Source of the DNA: Ilyonectria destructans
Taxonomy: Eukaryota > Ascomycota > Sordariomycetes > Hypocreales > Nectriaceae
Direction: 5' to 3'
Length of the DNA: 64,000 nucleotides
NCBI GenBank assembly: GCA_020740775.1
Contig: JAHEWK010000010.1
Span: forward strand, 744,001-808,000
Shown: positions 1-11,871 of the stretch, piece after piece
How positions within the stretch are numbered: the first letter of the stretch is position 1
Layout: the number at the start of each line of letters is the position of its first letter
Made by a program: the position numbers and the translations under genes
The notes under the pieces: model-generated
Seen by the model: only the letters and a program-made list of their open reading frames with translations
The model's database searches: none
Told to the model about the DNA's origin: nothing

Positions 1-3000
1 TTCCGAGATGCTCGTCCGTCTTGGCTTGTGATCCACACAGGGAGATCATCTACGGAGTACGAAGGACGACTCAACCACCAAACCTCACCCGAGACCCAGC
101 CGGAGACGCAATTACCGGCTACTTTACCCACTGCCGAAAACACCTTCGAGGAGCCGTGTGCCCCATTTTCAGGCTCAACGTGGCTCCTGGTCTTAACCGA
201 TGAGGGTTGGTTGTTCCCTCAAAACCACAAGGTACTCTTGAAGTCTGTTTGTCCTGCGCCTACCAACCCAATGAGGCATCAATCAGCGGCCCAATTGCAC
301 TGCCCAACCGTCTTCGTCCTGCCTGCATTACGCACCGTCGGCGGAGGAAAAAAGAAATAGCGGCGGTGGCGCATTTGCAGGGCATCGTCTCGTGTATTTT
401 TATCGCCACTACCAAATGGCTGGTACCCCAGCTTTGGAGGGACACTACGAAGCTTGACCATGAGTCTACTACGTAGCATGACCTCACCTACCTCTCTCGA
501 CTAGGCTGTCCTCCAAGCCTGAGTCATGTCGGAGCCCATGAAATCGTTCTGTGAGCTACGAGCCTTATGTCATTTTCAGCCTACTAATAATGCCCCTTCA
601 ACAGCATCCAACAGGCAGATGAGGCCACCCCTCATCATGTGACCAGAAGCAATTATAGATTCCCCGGGGAAACTACACTAGACGACAAAAGTCTCTGGTC
701 CAGTCGTTAGCCAGTGTGGAACGAAGATAATACGGAGCACACTCGTCCCTCCGTGTCTTGAGACGGTCGCGAACCCTGCATCATGCGGTTGTGATGTCGC
801 CTCGCCTCCCAAAAGCAAATAGTCGAGTGGTGTTATCGCAACGCCGCTTCCTCTTGGCTCTGCTCCAAGCTCGTCATGGACCAAAGAGACGGCATTTGTT
901 TTAGCACTGTATAAATACACTGTCCACATCGCCTGGTTCTCGAACTCCAACCCCCACGCCTTCAACACATCGCGCTCCGACCACGGAATCTAAGAGCGAT
1001 GACCAGCTTGCCCCGATGGATTATCGGCTCAATGTCACCACAGGCATCCATCCGCTTCCTACTGGTGTTCTAATTGGCCAGGATGGGTCATGATCTTCAG
1101 TTACGCCTTTGCTCCACCCCGCTTCTCCTCCAAACATCCGCCCTTCGAGGTCTGCCTTTGATCGCGAATGGTCCCGCGAGAAAAGAGGACCAGTTGCAGC
1201 CTTGCCCTCAGACTCTTCATGGCGTCACATGTCGGGCGTCCACCACTCCAACCTGCACAACACCCCCTGCAAGAAACAGGCAAGACACTGGGGTAGCGGG
1301 AGCGTGCTGGACCAAGACCATGGGTCGGCCATGCTCCCACACAGCCACGCCTTCAAATCAACAGCTAGCCTACTTCGTTCGGACGTAAACATCACTTGCA
1401 TCCGCCTTCGCCCCCTAATTCAGCTTGCCTTGTCCAGGCCTTCTCTGCGCCAGTTCGCGGACCCCGGTCTTTCTCCGTCGCTTGGTCGGTCCACCCGCCC
1501 TCGTTATCATATCGACAGGATGCAGGGCCATCGAGATCATCAGTACATTGTACAATCCTCGTTGCGTTACTGTGGCATCCCAGCCAGTCGGGAGCTCGAT
1601 CTCTCCAAGGTTCTTAACTCAATTGGAATACGCGTTTTTCCTTCACGGCAGTGACTGACTAAAGCTTCAAAGCGTTGGTACCGGAGACACCCTGGCCCCC
1701 TTCATCACATTTAATGATACCCGAGTTCAGTTGGGCCGTGGGCTGAAAACAGGACCCGGCTTACCGAAATGAAGGCCAACCACATACTTGGCCGCTTATA
1801 GCCAGCTAAGATCCGCCTTTAAAAAACATGGGCACCACGGATCGACGCCGACGGCATGGTAACAAGACAGGTCAACTTTCGGGGGCCTCGACCGCCGCAG
1901 ATCCTTGTCGGGACTTCGGCCGACGGCCAACTTCACCTCACACCTCTTACCTCTTCCCACCTCAAACATCATTTCCAGCCTTCACATGCCATTCTTGTAC
2001 TCACACGCGCTGAGGAGGACTGATGTTTGCAGGCCATGGCAACCTGCCTGACTGATTCACTGGCTCTCGTTGCCTCGTTCCCGCTTTAAGATAGGTGTGG
2101 TTGAAACGTTTCGCAAATCATGCATCACCAACTGTCAATCCCAGAGGTACAATCAGGGCAATGCATGCAGCGAACTTGCAAGCTGCCTCACCCCCTCAGC
2201 GCCTCTTTGGAGCCAACACCCCTCCACAGGCTCAGAAACTCCGAGGGGCCAATCGCAACGCTCAGCGCGCACTGTCTCTGTCACACGACGCCACCACCAA
2301 AACTATAGCTGCAGCACTGACCAGCATCAGTTAGCCTCATCCAGATCTGGGGGCATGGACACACTCTCCATGTCTCTGATTCGATCATCATGCCTCCTAA
2401 GAGGCAAGATGTCTCTCATTCCCTCATTGCACAGAGACACCAGACCGCCATGACATCCTGAAAGCACGCGGTGGATGAGTTGGAGATTTTCTACACATAT
2501 TGGCAGGCATTTCCTAGAGTAGCTTTGTGATCAGCATTCCGTCGCATCCAAGGGCTACAAAAGTCAAGAGCCAGTAAAGACTAGCGTCATCTAATCCGAC
2601 AACGACCTCCCAGGAGCCGTGGTCACTCCTTTACCCGTGATGTTTCGCCTGCCTAGCCGATCTGGGGTAACGTCGAGCCGTTGACCTTTGGTTGCATGTC
2701 TGGGGAAAACCTGTGCTTCTGAACGTCTACATTCCTGGTACGAATACTTCCGGATCTCACGAGTGAAACTCGGCTCCGTCACCCGTCAGCAGGAGTGTTA
2801 CACAACACCCACAACCGGAGCGCACGCCGCCTCGTGGCGCTAAAGATCGTCGTCCACCAACTCCCGCCTCGTCCGCGGCCGCGGCGCTTCTTCCGGGCGC
2901 CCTTCAAACCCTCGTCATCACCTCCTAGCACATCCGTAAACGAGCATGAAGTATCCGCAAGGGTGGAGACTTTTGGTCAGTGACACAATAAGTCTCACCA

Positions 3001-4046
3001 TAGAGCACCAAAGACGATAGTGCAAGATTCCCCTCCAACTATCTACGCCACAGGCATTTCCCAAGTGTATTGTCTAACAGCTATGGGCTCCTCTACACCC
3101 CCCTACACCACAACGAACGGGCACCAGCTTGCGGAGCGTCGGGTCTGTGGCGCGGAACCGAGTCAAGCTGCTCTGACTCTTCACTCTATACGAAGTAGAG
3201 CTTGCGTGCGCGGTATCGCGTGGTTGCAAAATCAAACCAGAATGTACCGTGACACGATATTGGTGTGTGCTACCGGCGATTCTACCGGCGACATCCACAT
3301 GTGGGCACATTGGTGTTCCATTCTCACTCCTTGGCAAGCAGCAAACTGGATCCTTTGAACCTATAGCGCCGTGGTGGCTTCAAGGGATGGGTCTAGGAGC
3401 TCCTACGCCACCAACGGCCTTCGCTCCCACATGGAGCTCATCTTCGTCCCGTTTCTCTCACTCATGCACCTTAGTCATGTTCTCGAACACCTAAATCCTT
3501 CTCGTTGCTACCACCTCCTGCAAGCTGGGGAGCTTCCCGTTAGCCCGATGGCGCACAGCGCGATGCGTTGGTCCAGGTCCTACTGTAGATGATGCACTTC
3601 ACTTGACTATTCACCCCCTGCAGGTCCGTGGTCAGCCACGCCGCAGATATCCTGGGGATCCGGCTTGACAGCTCAACACCAATATTTCCACCCTCCCACA
3701 ACCCGCGGCTGGACTTTGGCCTTGGCGGGCGCCGTCGCGGGTCGGCGGGCGTTGAAGATCCAGGGAGATGAGGGACAACAGGGACGGCGAACACGCGCAC
3801 GGCTTCACGAAAACCTAGAGCAATGTTTTCACGCCTCACTGTCACTGGAACGTCTATGCTTGGACCCGTGCGAGAGTCAATGTCTTATTATATCACTATA
3901 CAAATTTGTTCCTTTAAATTCCACCTCATATACTTTCTTTCTTTCTGCCGGGTTAAGCGCGGACCCATTCATGTTGGCCATGTCGGCCCGGACACACAAA
4001 CATCCCGTATACAACCTTCCGGGCCGGACCGGCTCAGTATACATAT
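1..4046. other. Stretch without a recognisable gene
   Basis: Only short open frames occur (the longest about 180 codons), many opening with TTG/CTG/GTG rather than ATG. None shows a protein family I recognise or a chain of exons joined by good splice sites. The last part, roughly 3600-4046, is the 3' flank of the ABC transporter on the minus strand. The composition is that of ordinary intergenic or decayed DNA. A species-specific gene or a non-coding RNA cannot be excluded by eye. Confidence 0.5.
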
Positions 4047-7000
4047 CTATTCGATCTCTAGACCGGCCTGCTTCATGAGGCCGTGGAATACGCCCTGCTT
4101 CTTGAACAGCACAGAGGGTGTGTCAAACTCGACAACCTCGCCCTTATCAAGGACGACGACGCGATCGCTATCAAGGATCGTATTCAGGCGGTGGGCGACG
4201 GTGATGATGGTTCGGTTAGCGAAGAGGGGCGAGCGCAGCGTGTCCTGGAGCAAGGCATCGGTCTCAATGTCGACAGCGGCGGTAGCCTCGTCGAGAACCA
4301 AGATGTTGGACGGGGTCAGCATGGCACGCGCCAAAGACACGAGTTGACGCTGGCCTTGTGAGAGGTTGGAGCCTATAAAGTCGCAAAGAGTTAGCCGCGT
4401 GCTACCTATCAGACAAACGAACAATTGAATATGCTTGTCGGTGTCATGACGACGGGCAGCCGGTGTTGGTGGAAGGAGATACGTTGTCAGGCCTCATGCT
4501 GCTGACCACGAGACTTCAACGCCATGCGTGGCGCCCATGCAGGTGCATCTCTTTCCGGACAGTCGGTGCCCGTCGATGATGATAGCCTTGTTTCCCTCAT
4601 GCGGGGATTGTCGGGCAGCCATCTGCAGAACCGCCTCTCTGGTGCACCCCAATGTGCTGACCCTCGGCGACGGCGGCACCACTCGGTCATGAAAAAGCCG
4701 ACAGAAAGCGAAAGTATTGTAGACGTACCTCCTTCATTGATCTTAGCCTCCAGGCCACCCTCCATGCTATTGATGTGGTCCTTAAGACGGGCGTGTTCTG
4801 TATCGGGTATCTCTGTTAGTAAATGTGGCGCCAATGTGATAACAGCAGCATCCCACCACCACCATCCCGAATTGGAGGTTGAGGGGACAGGGGGCAGGGG
4901 TAGGGCAGGGATGGGTGCAACGTGATGCTTACCTAGGACGCTCCAAAGCTCAGTATCGTCGCGAACATGGCCAGGGTCAAGGTTGTCGCGCACAGTGCCC
5001 TCGAACAGAGCCGCATCCTGGGGGATGATGGCAAGCCTGCGTCGAAGGTCGAGAAGGCCAATGGAAGAAGTGTTGAGGTCGTCAATGCCAATATGGCCTG
5101 TAACGGGCTCAATGAGGCGGAACAAAGCCAGGGTCAAGGACGATTTGCCCGCACCGGTGCGGCCCACCACGCCAATCTTCTCATGCGACTTGATGTCGAG
5201 ATTGATGTTCTTCAACACCAGGTCAAGGCCCTCGCGGTAGCGGGTGCTGTAGTTGATAAAGTCGACCTCACCCTTGGCCGGCCAAGAGACCGAGGGTCGC
5301 CTGTCGGCAATGATCTCGGGCGCTTCACTGGGAAGGGCTGCGTACTCCAGGACACGCTCCACTGACACGATGTTGGTCTCAACCTCAACGGTCTGTCGTA
5401 CAATCCAGTTGAGCGAAGTAGTAATCTGGAGGGCGTACGACATGGCCAGACCAACCGCGCCGGGTTTGAGATCCACGCCGTTGGCCACTTCGATGACGGC
5501 AAAGCCTGCGGCAGCAAGGATGACGATAGCGCCAATGAACTCGAGACGCACGGCGAGCCAACGGTTCGCGCTGATAGATGGGAAGTAGGCTCGGAGGTTG
5601 GCGTCGACGCGCCATTCGTTCTCCAGCTCGAATCGTTGCTGCTGTCGGTACGCGCGGATTGTCGAGATGCCACCCAGGGACTCCTGAAAGTGAGCATAGA
5701 TAGGGCTGCGGGTGACGCTGTCCAATCTCTTGAGCTCTCGGGACGTCCGGAGGTAATATCGCTGGATCCAGTAGTACGTGAGGCCTAGCGGGATGATCAA
5801 AGCGACGAAAGGCGGCGTCGACACGGAGATGACGGCCAGGGTGAAGCCGGATCGAGCCGCATTGACAAAGAGCATGTTGAAGGTTCTTGCCAGAACCTCG
5901 TCGACACGATAGATGTCGCTATGAAATTTGTCAGCATCCCTATCTATGATATCGGAGCGGGCGGGCGGCGGTGCTTACCTCGAGAATCTGTTGAGGATTC
6001 GCCCGGCTGGAGTGGTGTCGAAGAATGACATGGGTGACCTGAAGATGGCGTTGGCCATGCGCTCGTGAAGCTTTCGGGATGCCTAAATACAGTGTCAGAT
6101 TGGTACGTGAGGACTGAGATGGGGCAGCACAAACCTCGATGGAGCAGAAGATCCACAGGATCAGAGTCTGGATAACAGTAAGTGCGGATGATCCAATGCC
6201 AATGGCAAAGTAAATGCCAATATATTTTCCAATGTCATTATTCTCGCCAGCCTCTTTGTTGTGGTCCGACCATGCCTTAAGCCAAAAGGAACCACCCATG
6301 CTGGCCGTCTGCGCAGCGAGAAGCATGAGCAAGTAAAGCCCGACGGCGTAAATGTTGTTCTCCTTTGCATATTCCCAGTAAACCGACCACTTGACCTTGC
6401 CCTGCTCAACAAACTCCTTCATCTGCTTGGTCTTGGAGCTGCCAGCCACCTCCTCGTCCGTGAGCTTACCACGAGGACCCTGGAAGGTTGCAGTGCTAGC
6501 GCGGCGCAGAGTTGCCATGCTGCTTGATCGGGGCTTGGCGAGGGAGGGACCAGTCTTGATGGGAGCCATCTCGGGAACGCGCTCTTGGGCCTCCTCCATC
6601 TCTTCCTTAGCTTGGCTGGAGTCGGGCTCAATAATTGTGGTGGCCTTGCTACTGGAGGCGCTTGAGGTGGGTTCACTGTTGTCGCTGCTACCAGAGTCGT
6701 GGCCGGCAGTCTTGAGAAGGTCGGCAACCAGGCCCTTCATGGCGACGAGCTGTTTGTAGGTTCCCTTCTCAATGACTTCACCATCCTTAATCAAGGTGAC
6801 AAAGCTGGCTCCACGTAGGACGGCGATAGCGTTGGTGGCAAGGATACGAGTCTTGGATGACAGAAGACCTCGAGGGCCCAGAACGTTGTCAATGATGTGT
6901 CGTCCAACATGAGAATCGACAGCGGAAAGTACATCGTCGAGGAGGTAGATATCAGCCCGGGCATATACAGCACGAGCTAAAGACACACGGGCCTTCTGGC

Positions 7001-9401
7001 CACCACTCAGAGAGATACCTCGCTCGCCAACCACCGTCTCATCTCCGTCAGGAAGTTGAGCAAAGTCGTCCAGAAGAGCGCAAGCTTGAATGGTCTTTTC
7101 GTAAAATTCAGGGTCGTATCGGTATCCGAAAATGATGTTCTCCTTGACCGTGGCGTTCAAAATCCACGTCTGCTGAGAAGCATACGCAACAGTTCCTCTG
7201 ACTTCGACAGATCCCTTGACCTTCCACAGATCTCCGAGGATGCTCTGGAGGAAAGATGACTTCCCAGCTCCGACTCGTCCAACAATGCACGAGAGCTCGC
7301 CTTTGTAAGCGGTGAAGTGGATGTCCTTGAGAGCATTCTTGTCTTCGTGTCGGTTCCAGGAGAAGGTTCCGTCGCGGATGATGACAGTCTCCTCGCCGAG
7401 CTCCTCGGGAGCGGGCTTGACGGTAATAGCATTGGGCTGAAGCTCCTCGGCAGTGAGGAATCCAGTCAATCGGCCAACAGCAACAGAAGCCTCGACAATA
7501 GCCGTGATGACCATGGGGAGAACAGCCAAGGGGAATGTCAACAGGTTGAAAAGGGCCAGGGCGGGGAAAACGATTTCGGTGGTCAGAGGGCGATCCTGTG
7601 TGAGGACGAATACGGTAAAGGTGGAGCAAGAGACAAAGAAGGGTGCGGTAGTCCAGGTAAAGTTGGCGAAGGCCTGTGTAGCACCAATCTTTCGCAGGTT
7701 CTTGAGCTCCTGCTCGTTTCGGACGTGGTTTAACTTGTTCATGAAAGCAGAGCCCCAGGCGTAGAGCTTGATGCTCTTCATGTTGTTAATGATTTCGTTG
7801 ATGAGACGGCTTCGGGCGTCCTTGTTCTTCATCTGGTCCTTCTGCATGTTCTTCATGATTCGCGCAACGAAGCCTTGTATGGGCATCATGACGATCATGA
7901 CAACAATTCCAGCCATCATAGACCATCCCACGAGGTTGTACAGAGAAATCATGCAGATGGTGATCTGAAAGGGGGCGGACCATGCCTGCTGAGCAAACTG
8001 GGTGAGGTCCTGGAGTCGCTGGGCATCCACAGCCATGTAGTTGACAATGTCGCCCGTGGACTTGGACGATCGTCCCTCGTTGGATAATCGCAGCGACTTT
8101 CGGTAGATGGCTGAGCCCAGTCCACCCTTGATGCGCATTCCAGTCACAAAGGTAAGTTGGAAGTATTGGTGCTGTGGCTGCATTAGCTAGGAGGGCAATA
8201 TCAGTTTGGAAAAGGCTTACAATCATGGTAGTCTGGAAGACGGCGCAGCCAAACATGGCGAGCGCAATGGCGGCGCCCTTGATGACGGGCTGGGGGGTCT
8301 CGCCCTTTTTGTACGAAGCAACAAAGGTGATTAGCAGGCGGAGCAGCTGAGGTTGGATATACTGTGAGACGTCGTTTCCAATCTTGTAAATGGCGGCAAC
8401 ACAATAAGGGCCACCGTAGGCTCCGAACAAGGCGAGCCAGAGAGAAGGCTCCTTGCGGGTCTCCAGCTGGTGTCGCCAGGCCTTGTCAAAGTCCGTGCCA
8501 GTAGTCTTGGTCTGGTCGCTCTTGGCCAAGCTCCACAGGTCATCCTCGGTCAGGAAGACCTTGTAGCCATACTGCATCAGAGGAGTCATCCAGGAGAAAG
8601 TCAGCTGGGAGAAGACGTTTGCGTACTCGACGGGGCACTCTTCCTCCTCCTCGATAGCATCGTATCCATCGGGTCCCACAGATCGGGGCCAGAGCCACTC
8701 GACAAGAAACTCGACAAGCGACAGACCAACTCCAACGCAGTAGGTAATGAAATACGGCAGGTTCGTATCGTAGAGCTGTTGCGAGATGAGGGAACGCAGC
8801 TTGACGGCAAAGGCAAGGAGGAGAAGCAACCAGTAAAACAGCGCGACGCCGCTTGGGTAGCGGATACGCGAGTGCTCAAGCCATTGAATGGTGAATATAA
8901 CAAACATCGATAGAATCGTCAGGGCGGTCGTCCATACTCGGAAATCGCCAAACCAGATGCCGGGGTAGTTGATGATCTGGATGGCAAGCTGAACGGCAAT
9001 GTCGGCGATGATGACGGCGAGGAGAATCTAGAACCGCGCGTTAGTCAACTGCGCCAGTTTGCGCCATTGGCGATTGACAGCCAGAATTGCCATACCTGCT
9101 TTATGTAAAACTGTGTCGTCTTCGACTGGGCCGCGTTCTGCTGCTTCTTGGTGAGCCACCAAACAGCCAGGGAGCCGATGAAGAGGCCGAAGACGGCAAC
9201 CGCGGCGATCCAAACGTCAATGAAGCACGGCGTGAAGTCGAATCGATGAGGGCTCATCGGACCCCATCCCTCTTCGTTGCCGCATAGCGGCTGCTTGAAG
9301 GCCGATGACGAGAGGTAGCTGCTCCCCAGCTCGCGGAGCGGCCGGTAGCCAGAGAACGAGCCGGTCTCGAAGAGGACCTTCTGGCTGTCGTGGAGAGCCA
9401 T
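4047..9401 (-). CDS. YCF1: Vacuolar ABCC (MRP/YCF1-type) ABC transporter
   Basis: This is a full-length multidrug-resistance-protein-type ABC transporter. Family members pump glutathione S-conjugates, metal-glutathione complexes and bile-acid-like anions into the vacuole. The model has seven exons: 9401-9096, 9027-8221, 8171-6135, 6082-5979, 5918-4933, 4797-4729 and 4372-4047. They sum to 1544 aa, close to the roughly 1515 aa of yeast Ycf1, and all phases agree. The order is an N-terminal TMD0 (W/L-rich membrane segments, residues 30-190), TMD1, NBD1, an acidic Ser-rich linker, TMD2 and NBD2. NBD1 has Walker [10 protein letters not shown] (about 669-677), signature LSGGQ and Walker B IYLLDD. 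NBD2 has GRTGAGKSS, a variant signature LSQGQ and Walker B ILVLDEA. The ATG at 9401 was chosen because the frame upstream opens only with a non-ATG codon. The 135-nt intron 4798-4932 is a multiple of three and free of stops. The 356-nt intron 4373-4728 is unusually long here. The family call is firm; whether the substrate is cadmium, bilirubin or a drug is not visible. Confidence 0.93.
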
Positions 9402-10271
9402 TGTCGGTCGATCGAGGTTGTCGGACCGTGTTTGCAGGCGAGAGTGAGAGCGAAAGGATCGGCCCGTCACCTCATGCTACGATGCAAAAAGCCAGGAGCT
9501 CAAGGCTGCGGGCTAATGGCGCGTCGAAGGCGACAGGGCGCTTGGCGAGCGTGGGTACGCAATACGCGGAGGAGCTCCCGAGAGCTATGGACAGCGCCGT
9601 GACGCTGGCGACTCGCTCGACTCGCGAGATCGGCGCAAGGTCGGAACTCGGCCGCGCGGGGTTAGGCTGGATGTAGGCGTTTCGTTGGCTTGCGAATTGC
9701 GCAAGAGGCCAGATCCAGATCTACGGCCGAGGAGAGCGAGGAGATGGGGGGGAAGGTTTGAAAGTAATTGGGCGACGTTCCGACAACGTCGAAGAAACTT
9801 GTCGAAGGCTGGTCGGATTGTTTGTAAGCCCGCTGCCAAAATCCTATCCAGCGACGGCGCTAACGCAAACTGGTGGATGTTCTGGGGTGTTCGTGGTGGG
9901 GAACATGAGGAATATGACCCGGCGTTAGCGGAGTCACCGCATGCGTCAGCCGAAAACCCCGTCTTACCCTACACCCGGCCTGGAAATTGCCAATCAGGCG
10001 CACCATGTTTCCGCTTTCCAATGATTCTGTCTTGGTGCTTACTCGAGCAAGGAGCAATATTCATTAATAATCACCATCTCGGCTTTATTCCCTTGATATG
10101 TCCGTGAGCTAAACTAAGCAATTTAAATAAAATCGCACCTGGATCTAGTTGCTGGGTAGCTGAGTAGCTGAGTAGCTGCTTGCTAGGTTGGATGACATCT
10201 AAACTCTATATTCTAGCTACCAGTTAATCGATGGCGTTGGATCGGCATTCGAAAAACTTCAATGTCTTAAA
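9402..10271. other. Intergenic: ABC transporter promoter side
   Basis: This holds the 5' flank of the minus-strand ABC transporter and the 3' flank of the minus-strand hydrolase. A short tandem run of the 8-mer GTAGCTGA lies near 10155-10177. No coding signal was recognised. Confidence 0.5.
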
Positions 10272-11262
10272 TCACTTCTCAAGCGTCGCCAGGAAATCGC
10301 CGACTCTCTTAACAAACCACTCCTGTGCCTCAGGCTCGGCGACGGTGTGGCTAGCCCCTGGAATAACCCCCGACAAAGAGCTCACCAGAGGGCTCGCCTT
10401 CTGATACCGCTTGTTCAACACGACCTGATCAACTCGTTCCGGAACGTACTCATCCTCGGCCGAGTGCAGAGCTAGGACAGGCTTTTGGAATCGTGCCCAC
10501 AGCTTAGAAATCGTCTCATCCGAGAAGTCCTCCGAGAAGTAGTCATCATCACCCCTATCCACGGGTTAGTCATCACAGTTACAGAACCAATATTCGAGGT
10601 TATATTACCCCTTGGCAGTAAGAGCCTGGAACCGGTATGCAGAAACTGGCGCACCGAGCACGGAAGGGATCATATTCATAGGCATGACATCGTTGGCCCT
10701 TCCTTCAGCAATCATCTTTGCCGCCAGGTCCAGACTTGGCTGGGGATTAGGCATCACCAATTCGAATGCCTCCCTATCCGAGACGCAGCCCTGCATGATG
10801 AAGGCATCTACCGGCTCATTGCTATGCTTGGCGTAGTCGGCGTATTCCATGCAGTCCTGACAGCCCAATTAGCCTTCGATTCGTCTAGGACAAGAAACGG
10901 CATATTCATACTTGACATCCAGTTGAATGGCCCAACAAGACAACCTTCTCTTTGCCTAGTCCACGGAGGTACTTGACCAGCGCAGAGATGTCGGCCACGT
11001 CGTTGGCCAAGCTGGATGTGCCAAATCCAATAAACGAGCTCCTCATGCGGAACTCGAAAATAGAGTAGTCTGAGTCTTGAGCATCCTCTAGATGCTTCGC
11101 CATGGTGCGAATTGAGGGAAGAGTGTGCGGGCCGTCGCCAAGACCGCCAATAATAACGAGGGCATTGCGAGCCGAGGTCGGTCCGATTTCGTATGCGCAC
11201 GACTTGCGAGTTGGGGAATCGTAGGGATGGACCACGACTGAGAAGGGGCCAGAGGGAGACAT
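10272..11262 (-). CDS. SidJ/UPF0613 (DUF1749) alpha/beta hydrolase
   Basis: This is a 293-aa alpha/beta-hydrolase of the UPF0613/DUF1749 group. The group includes Aspergillus fumigatus SidJ, an esterase that releases iron from fusarinine-type siderophores inside the cell. The exons are 11262-10912, 10856-10609 and 10554-10272, and both introns (55 and 54 nt) have GT/AG ends. The oxyanion-side motif IGGLGDGPHT lies near residue 38. The nucleophile elbow GHSTG (about 112-116) carries the candidate catalytic serine. An acidic residue in LHSAEDEYVP and the histidine of PGASHTV near the C-terminus can complete the triad. The start is the ATG followed by SPSGPF. No siderophore synthetase, transporter or other iron gene is next to it, so a siderophore role is only an inference from the family. 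It is divergent from TTI1 with 609 nt between the starts. Confidence 0.82.
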
Positions 11263-11871
11263 GGTTGGTGTAGTTGCGTTGGATTGGATAGTGTTGTTGG
11301 TGATGGTCGAATATCGGCTTTGAGAGAGTCAAACCGAGCTTGATATGAGGTCCCGCCGTATTCGGAGACTTCTGTGTCGACGTTACCAATGCTTAGCTTC
11401 GGAGCACAGTGCAAAGATAACAAAATGTGGCTCCTAGAACAACCTACTAGATGATGATGGGTTCAGCCTGCGCAGGAGGTACGTAATTATACGATTATGG
11501 TCCCAAGCTGGTTATCACAAGACGTCGCATAACGCGGGGCAGCAGACATGACGATGCGGGGCAACTTGCAAGCGCGGCTTCCCACAGTGACCAAATGATA
11601 ACCGCACTGTGTAAATTTTGGACCCATCCACCACTGCAATCCAACAAATGGCATATTCTCCACCGATTTAGGAACTCTAGGCAGAGTGTCCCAGTGTACC
11701 ACGTCCAGGCTCTCCATCGTTCAGCAGCCGCACTCAGAAGACAACACGGCGCATATCACGAAGCAACGCCAGCGTATTTGAGGTTCGTGTTGGTTTGCTG
11801 TTCGGTTTCAGACTTGCACAGTGGGAACATGCGCCTGTAGCCAAAGCAAGAAGCGGAGGCTTCCAATCGCG
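11263..11871. promoter_or_regulatory. Divergent promoter region, hydrolase / TTI1
   Basis: The 609 nt between the start codons of the minus-strand hydrolase and the plus-strand TTI1 must hold both promoters and leaders. No specific factor site was identified with confidence. Confidence 0.4.

Noticed and set aside
1109..1654. 181-codon frame on the plus strand
   Set aside because: Overlapped by other frames of similar length on both strands, with no domain, no supported splice partners and a non-ATG start.
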